A stretch of 64,000 bases of DNA, from assembly GCA_027596075.1 (NCBI GenBank), contig JADGJC010000025.1, forward strand, positions 124,001 to 188,000, in the 5' to 3' direction. This stretch comes from Rhizophlyctis rosea (lineage: Eukaryota; Chytridiomycota; Chytridiomycetes; Rhizophlyctidales; Rhizophlyctidaceae). Positions 30,740 to 44,319 of the stretch are shown one piece after another. The stretch's first letter is position 1. Every line of letters begins with the position of its first letter. Below the pieces are notes generated by a model. It did not search any database and had not been told where the DNA came from. It saw only the letters and a program-made list of their open reading frames with translations. A program made the translations under genes and the position numbers.

Positions 30740-31476
30740 TGGCACGGACGGGCTGTTCCACGACAAGACCGCAGCGTTCCAGGATGTACAGCGCGACTAT
30801 AGCCAGCACGCGTCTGTGAAAGTGAAGTGGTTAGAACGGCTGAACAGCGATCGAGTACTCGCCACCGCCTGAAGCAAGCTTACCTTTCAAAATAGTCACA
30901 CCGGCTCTTCAAAAAGACGGATTGGGAATAAGGGAATGGGAAAGCAATGAACCACGAGCGGTCCCACACCAAACATAAATGTTGGCCACTTGTCTCGAAA
31001 TGGAAGGTGGTTTATGGTCTAAAAAGGTTGCATTAAACCGGATTATGTAACCATTTTACCGTCCCACCACGCTTCGACAGCTCCATTCCGCTTGGCAGCT
31101 TCCCGTCCACCGCCAACGAGAATGATATGCCGGATGCCTGTTTGGGATTGCAGCGCAAAACTTCCTGATGTATAGTTAGCTAATAGCTAACAGCCTTTTT
31201 ATTCCAATCGTTTGCAGTTGAAATTTGTAACTGTTTGCAAGCCATACAGTTTGCCTTGATGTGTGTGCGAACAGATTTTCAGGAAGGTTATCTCGCAAAT
31301 CACCAAGGAAACTTTTGATGATACCGACAGAGCAGCGGTTTAGGATGAGCGAATTTGCAATGAATCATAAGCTGTAGAATCATGCAATACTCAAATATGA
31401 GCCACACAAGCCAAGACAAACATTGTTTACCAAGACCCTCAATGGCATCAATGACCTGGCGGTCCTCCGGCAAACC
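30740..31476 (-). other. Unresolved spliced coding blocks on minus strand
   Basis: Three segments look coding and are flanked by splice-like sites on the minus strand. Near 31476-31430 is a DRAGLPEDRQVIDAIEGL-type block ending in GTAAAC. Near 31131-31050 is a block beginning after CCAAACAG that reads IRHIILVGGGREAAKRNG and ends at GTAAAA. Near 30910-30723 are SRCDYFER and, after TTTCACAG, RVLAIVALYILERCGLVVEQ. The first two join in phase 1. I could not build a complete gene or name a family. The last block runs through the ATG of the SET gene in another frame, so at least one model is wrong. Confidence 0.3.
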
Positions 31477-31611
31477 CGCGCGATCCTAAAAATCAATCCT
31501 TGGTTCCGGAACCCTCACCTTCGATCTCATCCATAATTCATCGTCGTCACATTTACCCTTTCCTTCATATCATTGATCCTTTACGTCCAACCAACTTGAC
31601 GGCAACAGAGT

Positions 31612-34600
31612 ATGGAGGTCGAACACCCGCACTCTCCACTGACATCCACTCCAACTACACCTCCCGCAGAACAGAAACCGAATGCCATGCGGACACGTAC
31701 TGCACCACCAAACTCCTCGCAAGCAGCTTTCCTTCCCAACAGACCATCATCATTGAAATACCATGGCTCCTTTGACAACCTGGTCTCGGCAGCGGAAGCT
31801 CACGATGCAGAAGAAGACAACTTGCGCCGCTGTGCATCATCAAAAGATCTGCCCACGAACGGATTGGGGTCATCAACAAACGTAAAAGACGGCGTCTTCC
31901 TCCCAGAAGGAGATGCACCGCCTGTTCCTCCTTTACCCACTAAAGGGTCTGGGACTTCCCCTAGTAGAGCAGATTCCATTCAGTCCACAACATCAACAGC
32001 CACTGCCGCGATTCCAGCCCATGTGCTTGCAAGCGCTCATACACACTCCCCCGTGGTGCGATCCCGCTCCTCATATTCCTTCAACAATCTCGCTGGACTA
32101 CTGACGATCCCCAACTTGATGAGGAAGAACTCGGTGGCGCCGGTGGGCGTTGCTGGAGATGGGAAAGGGAAAGCTGGGACGGGACGGGACAATGTGGGCG
32201 CGGCAACAGTCGGCGGAGCTGTCGGTGGGGCGGGCGGTGGGACTGTAGCCGCGGCCACGTCTGGGCAAGCAGGAGGTGGTGCTGCTAGTTTGGGGAAGGA
32301 GAAAGCCATTGATGAGGGATTTTTAGGCGAGATTCAGGCAGGAGGATTTTCTGGTGTTTGGAATCATCCCATATCACGGTACGTTATAGGAAGAGGCGGG
32401 ACCAGTCATGGTTCGGGTTGTCTGGGTTTTGTTCGCAGTCATTCTGACCTTAATTTTGTGTAGGTGTTACTTTTTGATGTTTTTGATTGGAAAAGGATAT
32501 CAGAACCTCTATGTATGTATGATTTCTTGTTTGTAGCATTTTTGGCGGGACTGACATGAACATTTTTAGTTCTTCCGCATGGACGCCCTACAATATCGTT
32601 TGGATTTTCCCACCCTCTACAGCTCTGCTCGCAAATCTCACTCCCTCCGCATCTACAACACATACATCTCCAAAGTTGCAACACTACCCATATCATGGCC
32701 TGTTCCTGCAGCCGTGACAGCCTCGACAGCGTCTGCTGCATCAATCTTGTCCCCGGTATCCCCTACCTCAGCCAACTCGGCTTCAACCGGGTCCTGCTCC
32801 ACCACCACATCCTCCCTACCATCCGCATCTGCAACCCTCACATCTCAGTCTGGGCAGCAATACAGCCAATCTTATTCACAACAGTCACCCACGCTGCTGC
32901 AGACCCAGTCTCCCCTCACCCCACCTTCGTTACGCAATCTCAATGTCGCAAGATTGCTCGGGCGGTTGAAGCAAGCATTGGACGGGGGCGGTGGAGCATC
33001 GGATGCAAGTGTATTTGATGATCTGGCTTTCTTGGCGCTGAACGTTTTAGAGGATCTATATGAGGGAAGGGAAGGGGAGGCATCTCCAAGTGGAACAAGT
33101 CCAGGAGGAGATGATGCCGAGCGAGCTGGCCAAGGAAGTGTTGATGAAAGTGGAGTCATCAGTGGAGCAGTTGGACAAGACAATGGCGAAGCGAATGGAT
33201 TTGTTGGAAGCGCCTTTTGGCAAGCTATGAGGAATGATTTGCGTGAGTGTTGGACTTATGCTGAATGCTTTGATAAACCCGACAAAGGGTTGATGGCATA
33301 TAACTCGTCTACGTGCAGGAGGAACAAGACATCTTACAACCATTCAATATAATCGCGCGGCTGAACGCATAACTGATCTGCCACCACACTTGTACTGCGG
33401 ACCGGATATGTGGGAAAAGCTCATGACATCTTTGGAGGCGATGGGCGTTGATTGTGAAAGTTTTCGCGTGCGTGGAGCGGGTGCAGGGATGCTGTATCGG
33501 AAAGGATCGCAACGGGTGCGTAGAGCGTTTTCAGCCCTCTCGAATTAATGGCTCATCAAGTTAGCTGACATGTCTTTACTTGGTGCAGGGCCACGCATTG
33601 GGGTCACGAGCGAAAAGCTTGTCTTCGTTGGATGGCAAGAAACCGCTCAATGCCAGCGAAGTGTCGGACGACGGACTTGCTGCAGGTGCTGGACCGGCAG
33701 CACCTCCGAAGGAGTGGAAGAGACTTCAAACGGTAGGAATCATTTGGGCTTTTAGTGAATTCTTTGTTTCATTGACCCTCATTCCACACAAAAACAGCCG
33801 ACACACCCCTCCTTCGGTTCCGGTGATGTCTCACATACCTTTGTTCAGTATGTTGGAGGCGATCAAGCGTTTTGCGAGTACTGTTTCAGGCATCTCGTGT
33901 ATGATAAGGGTGGGGAGGATGCAGGTGCTGCATATCGGTGTGAAGGTGCGTTATGCCGCTTATTGCTGATTCGCTGACAGCATTCCTGAAAGTGATTAAC
34001 AGCATGCGGGTTGATGTGCCACAAGAACTGCCGCAACTCAACGCATGTGACATGTGTCAAGCCGTCCGCTACCCTTGATTTGGAGTTGGGAACAGCGGTA
34101 AAGTTGACAAAAGACGCTTTGAATATCTTCTGCGAGTTGGAGTGTCTAAAACTCCAATGCAGATGCACTCCGAGAAGATGCGAAGAGTCAACGAAAAGAT
34201 CGCTGCGCTCCAGCGCGAAGTAGATATTGAAATGAAAATTCGAGACGGACTTGACAAAATGCATCGAGCGAAATCATACCTCACGACAGGCGTTCCTCTA
34301 GCCTCTTCCGCTACACCAACCTCTGCAACTACGGGTGGAGCTGGTGGTGGTGCCACGACAGGCAGTAAAAAAGTCATGACTCCCGCGGAGTTGGAAATCA
34401 ATTCACAAGTGGAGCGGAGTAACAAAAAGCTTGATGTGTTGAAGCATGAGCTGCAGCGGTGCCGGTTGCAGTTGACGAGTCTGGTTGCGGAGGAGGCGGC
34501 AGCGGCGGCAGCGGCAGCCGCTACTGCAGCAGCGGTAGAATCTTTGGCGAAGAATGGGGTGGAGAAAAAGGACAATACTCCGGACGTTGTGGGTGGGGCG

Positions 34601-37600
34601 GCACCAATGCTTACGTCCCCGGTATGGACAAGATCTTGTCGGGTAGTTATCTCAAGTGCTCTAACCCGATGTTTTGCAAAACAGAGCGTTGCTGAATTGG
34701 GTTCCAGCGCATCAGCGGAAGGCGAAGTTGTTAAAGTCGTGAGCTTGGACTCAATGATGAAAGCAGAATCCACGAAGGCTTTCTTCATCACGCCTCAACA
34801 CACGGCGAAGCAGTTGATCCAGCTAGCATTGGAGAAGTTTCTCTTACCAGGCACGGAGGAGGATTATCTCATCTCCTATCAGACTGAGAGCGGTAATTTG
34901 GCCAATTTGTAAAATGCAGTTTGCACCGGCAAACAATGCTGTTGTCTGAGTCCATATATGTTTTGCAGATATCGTACCGCTTCGTTATGAAGACCACCCA
35001 CTGAAGCTTGGCCTCAACATCATGGAAACGCCGTTCCATTTGAAAGCGAAGTTCGACCCATCCAGCCTTGCGGCGGTATGCATTTTTTCTGCTCATACGG
35101 CTTTGACATGCATACACTTACATCTCATCCCGCATACTTACCAGAGATCACGACCGCAACAGCCCAAACCGTCTGGCTCAGACTTGACTCAGCAACGCAA
35201 GCAGCGAGAAGTTCTAATGGAAATATGCGAGACTGAGCTGAATTATACGGAAGATCTGAAGTCGATTGTGACAGTGTGTACCAGCGAGAACATACTTATG
35301 AAGGCTCAGCAGGGCACTGACGAACTTGAATATTTTAGGTCTTCAAACAACCTCTAATGCGTCCCGGCGGCTTGAATGAAGAGACTGCCAATGCTATATT
35401 CAGCAATATCGAGCAACTCGCTGATTTGCATACACGGATATCAAAAGGAATCAGCGAGAAACGGGATGACCTGACTGCTGGAGGGAACATGGTGCAAGCC
35501 ATTGTTGGATTGTTCGCGGAGAATGTACGTATGAGTGTCACATAGTTCTTCCTAGAAACCAAGTATTGATCCATGCACTGCAGGTGGAGTCGTTTGCAGA
35601 ATATGAACAGTATTGCGGTAACCAACATAATGCGCGGAGGACTTTGAATAAGCTCCGTCAAGATCCTCCGTTTGCAAAATCTCTACAGGTATGTTTATTG
35701 GTCAATGCTTGTGGTCCCTTCAATTGGTTTCTCAAGCTTGCACCGATGTACAGGCCTGCGAATCAAATCCACGGCTCAACAAACTCACACTGGCCGATCT
35801 ACTTGTCAAACCCATGCATCGCATCACCCGCTACCCCATTCTTCTAAAGCGCTTGCTTTCTCTCATCCGGCGAACGGAGGAGGATTATCAAGTTGTCAAT
35901 GATCTGATCAATAGGGTGGAGGCAAAGGTGGCGGACATCAATGAGATGGTGAGAAAGCAGGAGGCGGGTTATCGGATCAACTTGATTGACGAGAACATTG
36001 ATTTCAACAATGTCACGGAGGTGAGCTTGAGTTGTTGTATTTTGGCGATCAACAAATTGTTAACCGGTTTTTATGGTCTTCAATCGAGTAGCGATTCAAA
36101 ATAGCCAATGGGCGTCGCGAACTGATCTCGGAAAAGACCTTTACTTATCTCAAGAAGAACACGAATGGGACGGTGGAAGTCATTGTGATGTTCTTCACAG
36201 ATATGTTGTTGATCACACGGATGAAGCGGCCGGATAACTTCCTGCTATTCAAACCGCCAATACCGTTTGAGGCGGTGGTCTTCTTGGATAAGCCCGATGC
36301 GCCTGGTAAGGAATGACTGCTGTCCCAGCAACTTAGTGATGCTGAGGCTAACAGAGCCGTCACTACCGTCCGCGTTGGTCCAGGCATGAAGAACATGTTC
36401 CAAGTCATTCACCTTCAACAAGAAATTCACACCCTCCAGAGTATTAGCTCTTTCGATAAAAACCAGTGGCTACAGGACGCTGAAAACATCCGGTGTCAAT
36501 TCAGTCTCATCCACTACAACTTTGAACACACCAACATGCGTGATGCGGCCGATCGGTGGCGACAACCATCTCTTCTGATGTCGACGGTGCCCGAAATGGA
36601 CTTTGATGGGGTCATGAATGCTGCGGGGGAACCCATCCTAAATAACGGGGAGCTTCTGTTGGAAGGCATGAAAGCGTCTCCGCCTTCTTCTTCCGTTCTG
36701 TCAAGAAGAAGGACAACACATAGCTCGTCGTCAAGTAGTAAACTAAAAGGGGATGGAGGGGAGTCCGTTAATGATGCGAAATCAAAAACAACAGTGGGAA
36801 GTTTGTCGAGGGAGTCTGGATCCGCATTGCTGAGAGCGTCATCTTGGGGTAATTTGTTCCGAACAAAGAGTACGGAGGTATCCAAAGGACCTTCTCATGA
36901 AGATCTTGTGGGAAAATCAGCAGCAGGGGGTACACCATTGAAGATCGCAACAAATTGGACGGATCCGCCTACGCCGGGAGGGAAAAGTACGGCGGCGAGT
37001 GATGTTGGGAGTGATATTGAAGGGCGGAGCAGGATGGGATCGCACGGTGGGGCATCAATCGCAAATTCAGAACATTTCACGTGGGAAGAGCGGGATAAGG
37101 TCGGCAGCACGATTCAGTCGGTTCCGCCACGGCGTGAATCACATCCGGAGGGCGCACAGAAACAATCGAAGAAAGATGAGAAGGCGGCGCGGCGGAAGTT
37201 GAAGAAGATGAAAAAGCGCCCAATTTCGGTGGTTTCTGAAGGCGGGAACGAGTCGGAGGGCGGTTTTTCAGACAGGAACTCTATATCTCCTGGTTCCGAC
37301 CTCCAAAGTCCAGTAACACCTCTTACAGCAGGAACAGAAGCCTCCATGCCTGCCAGCGATTCGAAAGAGTTCTCGGATTCTGCACAATCGCCGTCGCCCG
37401 TGAAGAGTAGTGGGAACGGCGGTAGTGGTAACGGGAAGTCGACCAGTCCTACCAAAAAGCTCGGCACAATCACAAAGAGTTTCTTCTCAGCCTGGAGTCA
37501 TAGGAATGAACCGTCGAAGCGGAACATAAGTAAATCGGAAGGAGAGCTATCGGACCGAACTGAAGGCAAACGGGAAGATGAAATGGTTAGGGCTAGTGTA

Positions 37601-37651
37601 GCGGAGACGGAGAGCTCGACAAGTCCACGACGGAACAAGGTGTCTCCATGA
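31612..37651 (+). CDS. Large RhoGEF with RGS-like, C1, coiled-coil, RA, DH and PH domains
   Basis: About 17 exons. The first ones are 31612-32378, 32464-32512, 32570-33242, 33319-33515, 33589-33732, 33798-33945, 34003-34097, 34163-34621 and 34685-34892; the last is about 36383-37651. After a Ser/Pro/Gly-rich head (about 255 residues) comes an RGS-like fold (GYQNLYFFRMDALQYR, later FWQAMRNDL) with a large Ser/Thr-rich insert. A C1 zinc domain follows (HTFVQYV...FCEYCFRHL...YRCEACGLMCHKNC...HVTC), then a coiled coil (KMRRVNEKIAALQREVDIEM), an RA-like ubiquitin fold (about 34730-35080), a DH domain (ETELNYTEDLKSIV...LLVKPMHRITRYPILLKRLL) and a PH domain. The tail of about 350 residues is Ser-rich and basic. 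DH-PH proteins load Rho GTPases with GTP; RGS domains sense G-alpha, C1 lipids, RA Ras-type GTPases. Target GTPase is unknown. Confidence 0.9.
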
Positions 37652-37866
37652 ATTATAAGTTAGCAAGCAGTATTGTGATTTCGTGTATTGTATTTTATAG
37701 AGTTAGTGCGCGTTCTGGGACGGTTTTTGTTCTTCTTTCTTAAGTTAGAATGTATTGATAGCTGGACTCATTGATCAAATTTAGTGAACGCCGTGGGTAA
37801 ACGCAATTTTGGAACAAAGCTTGTATCGGCATTCAGAGCATAGTGAATTTGGATATTTTGCAATCT

Positions 37867-37948
37867 TCTGGCAGTATTCCGTTTTACATTTGATTATCAG
37901 AAAAGTTTCTGGCAGTATTCGCTTTTACACTTGGTTATCAGAAAAATT
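37867..37948. repeat. Imperfect 41-bp tandem duplication
   Basis: Two adjacent 41-bp units (37867-37907 and 37908-37948) beginning TCTGGCAGTATTC and ending in TTATCAGAAAA(A/G)(A/T)TT. They differ at a handful of positions. They lie in the spacer between the RhoGEF and RALGAPB stops (37652-38044), which otherwise holds no gene. Confidence 0.85.
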
Positions 37949-38044
37949 TGTACAGGTAATTAGATTTTGTGGGTATCTTGCTATGTAAACGTTTATGGGA
38001 AGTGTGAGGGAAGGTGGTGTGCATGAAAGGTCCATTTTGCGGCA

Positions 38045-41000
38045 TTATGTGAACAAATCTGCGTAGAATCTGCAAACATCACTTTGTCAGGAACTCGGCT
38101 TGGTTCGAAAGAAGCCTGTGTACAAAGACAACTCACTCTGTCATAGACATGTTGCTTTTGTGTTTCAAGCATATGTCTTCAATGGTACTTCGCCGTATTG
38201 CATGCCTAGTTTGCACGGAGCACAATGAGTTCAGCACTATGTCAATGATCCACATGAGCGAAGAGTTGTTCGTATCACTCACGGTTTGCTCTTGCCGCCT
38301 TTCAAACTTCGGAGATAAGAATGGGCCGACATAGCAGTCATGCGAACAAGCATTCCTAATGTGTGGCGACTGACTATGGTTCCATCTGTCAACGGTCCAA
38401 ATGCCTGTAATAATGTAAACTATTACCCCACATATTCTCAACAAGGTCACAATGGGCGACTTACAAGATGATCCTCCGCATTCGAATTAGACATGCTCAA
38501 CATCTTAACCCAGTATAATGCTGGCGTTGTTGGCATCGGCTGCACCACAATCAACAGCTGAGCGGAGGTTCGAGATAGTTTCCAGGGAAGTGATAGATAT
38601 CGATCTCGGTCCTCCACCCAAACAATATACACAATGTCTTCTTGCATTAGCTGTTGTAGGAATGCCAAATCAGGGGGAAGTGGTGGAATAGTCGAAGTAG
38701 GGTGTGTAGCGGTGGGTGATGTTGGTAGCTGATGGGGTACGACCACAGACACTATACATATTGCACGAAGTTAGAATCGATTGCTGACTTATATCCAGAT
38801 TTGTGTATGTCACAATATGCTTACATCTATTGGAACGTGATGAGCTCATCAGTGGTGACATCACCTTCAGTTCTTCCTCCGCTGGCGCCTCTGGAGTCTT
38901 AATGTCGGTGAACTTGATGTAATACGGAACATGGAATATGACTTCGGTTGACCGACTGCCGTAGTAAGGTGCGGTTTCGCAGAGGCTAGGGTTGAGATAT
39001 CCTTTAAACCCTGCATGGGCTGCGATGTTGACCTGGCGAGAATAACAGATGAGAACCGGCTGTCAAGCGATATCAGCTTTAATATACACTCACCGGCCAT
39101 CCAAGGGTATGAACAAACTGATGAAAGTCGTAGCTTATTGTTTCCGGTTTGAAGATCTCTTCCATCGGCTGCGCACCAGATCGACAGAATAGGACGCCAA
39201 TTGCCATGCACTCCCGTCTGAGTATGGCAAGCAATCAGCACACCCGAGAATATAAGAGATGCCCATCACATGTCGCATGGAGACTTACTCCGGCAGTAAA
39301 TCCAATTTCGCTAAATCTTTCATCAGAGCTTGGGTGATTGGAAGCGGAGCGAGCTTCGGGCGATTTTCGAGAGTTAGATATCCGCTCTGAGCCAGCAGAA
39401 GTCGGAATGCTTGAGAGCTGTGCCAGTGTGCCCAATCAGTTTCTTATGAGCTGCTTTCCAAGGACTGGTTGCAAAATTCACCTCACGTCGGGATCCAATT
39501 TATCGGGTACCGGTGGAGGTTCCACTGGATGAGTCTCCAGCATTTCTCTGCGATAGTTGTTAGTTCGTTAGACTTCTTGCATGTTTGAACAAGACTAATC
39601 CTTTCGTACTCACCTTTTCATGATATCATCTGTCCGAATAGCCTCTTTCTCAATCTGCCTCTGGGTCAGCTTCTTGACAATCTCATAGCTCCGCGCAGCG
39701 TCGGTTCCCTCCGCAATGATATGGTCCAGCGCAGGAATGCTTGTATCGTTGACGCATGGCTGTTGCACAACTGTGGCATTTGCTGGCTGATAGGGCATTG
39801 TTGGCGGAATGAAATGATGTCCAGATGACAGTTGGTTGACGGAAGGTCTGTGCAGTCTTGATCCGCTGGACTCCAACTTCGACCCTTCATCATCGGAAGT
39901 ATGCAGATTCGTTTCAGAATCCCTCGCAGCCTTTTCGAAAAGCGCGCGCAAGGCAGCAACGGTGGAAGGGCGTCGTTCCATTGGCGCAGAGGATTTGGAC
40001 TCGACCTTCTTCTGATCTTTCTGATCCACATACTTCAAGGTCCCCATCCATGTGTACTTCCCCGTCCCATCCCGCAAAACCATGACAACTGCCGGAGTAC
40101 GATGACGTGGATATGCGTCCCCCAACTGATCTGATCGAAGGCTTCCCATCTCTCCATCGGTTTCAAAACCCTCGATATCGTGGTTCAGGGACCAATGTGG
40201 TATTTCCACCAATCCAAGAATCACCCGATTGTCGTATGCAAAGAATCGAACGAAGCGTTTGTAATCGGCCACCTTTATGCTATCATCCGCGGCTACACCG
40301 ATCCCACCGTCCATCAGAACCCTCTCCATTCGCAGCTTCTCCCTTATGATCAACAATCGTCGAACCTCCTTCTCCTCATTCCATATGCTGCTCAACCGAC
40401 TGACTCCTGTCACCTCCCCAAATGGCGGGAAGTTACCCAGATGATTTGATAGCTGTCCCAACGCAGTCTCAGCTGCTATCTTGATGTACATCTCGGCAGA
40501 CAAAGTCGCAAAGGTAGGCAGTCCCACACCAGCGTCTTTCGTTCCCGTGCTCACTGCCGGTGCGATAGCCGTTGATGCGCGCACTTTCACAAACAACTTC
40601 GAAGCTGCCGTTTGAGATTTTTCGTTCTTCTTCTTCTGACCTGACCCCAGTGATGCAAAACCGCTGTGAATTACGGGAGGTGAAGCTCCACTTGCATCGG
40701 GGTCTTTGATGACAATCGGAGCGAAGCCTGGGGAAGCTACTACTGGCGTGGAGGAGGTGGTGACGTTGATAGCACTGTTGCTCACAGCGGCAAACTCATC
40801 CTCGCGATCTAATACGCCGATTCCCCGGCAAAGGGTTGCTATTACTGTGTTGTGGCAATCCCGGTCGTGTATGATCCAGTCTCCCAGAAGGGCCCAGCGA
40901 ATCATGCAGTCATATGCACGGCCGGTCAGTAGTTGATGAGCCTGTTTCCTTTTTCAGTCAGGGTAATGTGTGGGGGTTTGCATAGGCAATGCAAACTCAC

Positions 41001-43857
41001 AACAAGATTGTCCGGCAGGAGAGACACATCAATGTATCGACAAAGCGCCATCACAAGATCTCGGGCACAGTTCTGTCGATTGCAGACATTTGTAAGTCGT
41101 TAAGAAGGCCGAAAGTCCCGTCCATTCCGCTCACCTTACTATCTCGACGGATGTACTCCCACAGTAAACAAATGTCATTCAAAACGTGCAATGCACTGGT
41201 AACCACCTCCGTGGGCCATTGACCAACAGCAGATAGGATCTACGAGCAGAAGTTAGTGTTTCTTCGGTTTCAAGAGTCCTTTCAAGCGAGTCTTACCCGT
41301 TCCTGGATTGTCTTCACCACGACAGTTGTCAGACCTCCGCAAAATGCAACATCCTCTACCACGAAGCATGATAATAAGTACAGGAGGTAGCGTGCATTAT
41401 TTGACGTTGTCTCGACGACCAAGGACGAGCACAATAGCTCGAGAATGTGCGGTTTCAACTACGGGATATCAGGTTGTCGGAACGGCTGTACTAGCAGAGC
41501 GAAAGAACTCAGACTTACCACTAAGAACGTAGCATCTTTAGGAGATGTCGAGGGTGGGCCGTCCATCTTTCCGTATACGTTGCGAATCTAAAGGCCTGGT
41601 TTGATCATGGACATTATCGTTATTGAAAGCATATTTCATATACCATCGTTGTGACAACCACTAAAGCATCATCCCCAGCTCCCAGTGTTATGTTCCTCTT
41701 TTTGGAATTATCCCACCAATGCCGTATAGTGACGTTGTCAAACCGATTGGGCATGCCGATAATATGGCCGAGAATTTTGAAGGCCCCACGTCGGATCTCG
41801 TCCACATGCCATTTCGTTTTGAAGCCCGGCTGCAGTCGAGGCAGAACACGATAGAATGCGGTGATGAAATCTGGCACCATCATTCGGACGCCTTCGAGCT
41901 CAGTTGCAAATATGTCGGTGCAATTCATGATGATGGATGTCAGGGAGTAAGTGTCTGATTGTAGGCCCTAGTTGAATGTCAGCATGATGGGGTATGAGTG
42001 ACTTTGCAGTGTTTAATTGAGTGCGTACCTCCGATAGCGTGGTATAAAATCTTTCGAGGTAAGTACGATGAAATCTCCGTCGGCGCTGAGGTTGACAAAA
42101 TATTCGACACAAAATTCCAAGTGCATCCGCCTTGCCTTCCTCAACGCTAAGATTTGCTTGAGCCTCAAAAGTCCAACATTCATCAAGCCCCGTTTACTTA
42201 CTCTGGCTCCGACTTTGCTCCCGCCTCAAATAACCATCCGCCAAACATGTGAAGTATAGTATTTCCATCTGGGGCGGTAGCAGTCGCTGTGTCCTGCATA
42301 CGGAGTCAACATATGGAATATACACAAACGAGGTATGACGGCACATTACCGAGCGGAAAGCTTCCTGTCCAATAGTATGCCATGCATCAACCACTTTGGC
42401 AATGCCCTTGAAAGTATCGTCAGCCCCACCTCCTTCACTCATTTCCTACCAAGAACTCTTACCGCAATGGCCACTTGGAAGTTGAATGCGCGAAGGCTAT
42501 TCGGATTTCCTATTACATCTGAATGTCGCTGCACATTAGCCATCCTGTGGAATGTTGCGACCACAAATGCAGACCAACCCACAAATGAACCGATGCCACG
42601 CATAATACACAAACTTCGCGGGTAGTGTCAAGCTGACACTATAGACCTTCCTGTAACCGGCCATGAGTGTCGATACTTCCGAGGTTTGACGGCAACATAT
42701 ATCCCACCCAACACGTATTTCGACAGTTTCCGCCCCTTCCGATGCTCCATAAAGTAATCGTATCACCCGCTCCGTCAAACCCAGAATAGTTGCACTCCAC
42801 TGTCGTACAATTTCAACCCTATGTGTCCAATATACAAAATATTTCTACGAAGCGGTTTAGAGTTCGACACGCTCGAATGAAGACATGCCAAATTACCTTC
42901 AAGTAATCCCACATATCTACTCGATAATTACAAGACCGCAACCACGATTCCGCAAGCACCTTGAATGCGGAGGTTATCAGCGTCACAGGACAGTTCGTCA
43001 TTTGAGGCTCATCTTCCTTACCCATATCAAATCCTCACATAAATTATCCGCCATCCGAGGCCCAGGATCGTCCCCTTCCAAATACAACTTCTGCTGCCTA
43101 TCCTTCGACCGCTCCGTTCCCCACCCAGTCCGCTCTCGTTCCATTGGCTCTCTCAGCAAACAGTCACAAGCACCCAGCACCACTTTCAGAAGTAAAATCC
43201 ACGTATCCTCTGAAAGTTCTGACCCAATCTTGCGGACGGTCATCCTAATTAGATCTAACACCTGTTTGCACAGGCCAACGTGTGTCTGGATTGTGTCAAT
43301 AGACTCTTCGACTTCACGAGCTTCGCGAACATCACGGCTTTTGGCGTCGGATTCGCGGGTTTTGGAGGGAGGATTCCAGGGAGGAGCGACATGTTCAGGG
43401 GTTCGTGGCTGGAATATCATGGAGAGATGAAGGAATATGGCCTAAAGAGAATGTATGTTAGGCTGACGTATAAATCTCAGATGCGACGAGTCAGACATGC
43501 CTGCCAAAATTCTTGCTCAATGGGCGTGCCCTGCAGCTGCTTGATGGCTTGTGGTCGCAATGGCGGATTCAACAACCACGTTTCATACACCTTTATCGTC
43601 CCCTGAATGATAGCAGTTTCCTCGATGGGCAGCGAAAACCCCGCTCCAATGACCTCCATCGCCCATTTCACATGTGAAAAAGACGTGAGTAGCCCCGATG
43701 GATCTGCAACCTGGCCATTGTCCGGGACAAGACATTGCGTGACTTCTTGGATGAGCTTCTTCTTGACTGGAAGGGGGAAGTTGGCGAGAACGTTTGATTC
43801 TGTTTGGTTTGAGGCACGCTGTGTCACTATATGCATGGAAAGTAGTTCGCTGAGCAA
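38045..43857 (-). CDS. RALGAPB: Ral GTPase-activating protein subunit beta (RALGAPB-like)
   Basis: Many exons on the minus strand from about 43857 to TAA 38045. Coding blocks include 43857-43480 (VKWAMEVIGAGFSLPIEE), 43420-43010 (ESIDTIQTHVGLCKQVLDLI), 43000-42890, 42780-42630, 42170-41900 (ALGILCRIFCQPQRR), 41930-41640 (VPDFITAFYRVLPRL), 41570-41330, 40905-39610 (KVADYKRFVRFFAYDNRVIL), 39530-39290 and 39200-38860 (YDFHQFVHTLGWPVNIAAHA, FHVPYYIKFTD). The end blocks are 38750-38460 (IVYIVWVEDRDRY), 38408-38300 and two short final exons. The order matches animal RALGAPB from start to C-terminal FYADLF. The beta subunit partners a catalytic alpha subunit to inactivate Ral-type GTPases and restrain mTORC1. 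A TTG opens the first block; ATG 43836 or an unseen upstream exon is the true start. Confidence 0.87.
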
Positions 43858-44319
43858 TAATCATCATGACGCGCACCGAGGCTATGTTGCAGAAGTCCAA
43901 GCTGGGCAATTCGATCGAGGAACATATCTCAAGGATTAACCAGGTCAAGTTTCGGCTAGCGCATATGGCGTCAGATTGCAAGAGCTTGGAAGTGGATAGG
44001 CGGAGTGAAAATAAAAACAGGGCTCCCAAGACAGGCAATGCACGAAACATGGGTGAGATGTCAAAGTTGTCAACCGAGGTGAAACTTCCGGACACAGGCC
44101 AGAGGGAAGGGGTGATTACCCAATAAGTTGTGATTAGGACCCTGACAAAGCGATCCTGATCATAACGCCACAAGCCACTTGGCACTGCTCATCTTTCCCT
44201 CTGCTGAACTCTCCCATCGTCATTTGAGGATTCCATGATCAATTTAACAGCTGCGAAACGGAAAATAGTAGGATACAGTGCTTTCAAGCCTCATTAATGG
44301 ATAAAAGGCATCGTCCACC
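43858..44319. promoter_or_regulatory. Divergent promoter between RALGAPB and KIF9
   Basis: About 460 bp. A plus-strand frame with an ATG (43866-44126) is open for 86 codons but shows no family resemblance. The missing first exon of RALGAPB may lie here on the minus strand. No repeat recognised. Confidence 0.4.

Noticed and set aside
43866..44126. Plus-strand frame with ATG in the RALGAPB-KIF9 promoter
   Set aside because: No family resemblance or splice-consistent extension; it overlaps the likely 5' region of RALGAPB.
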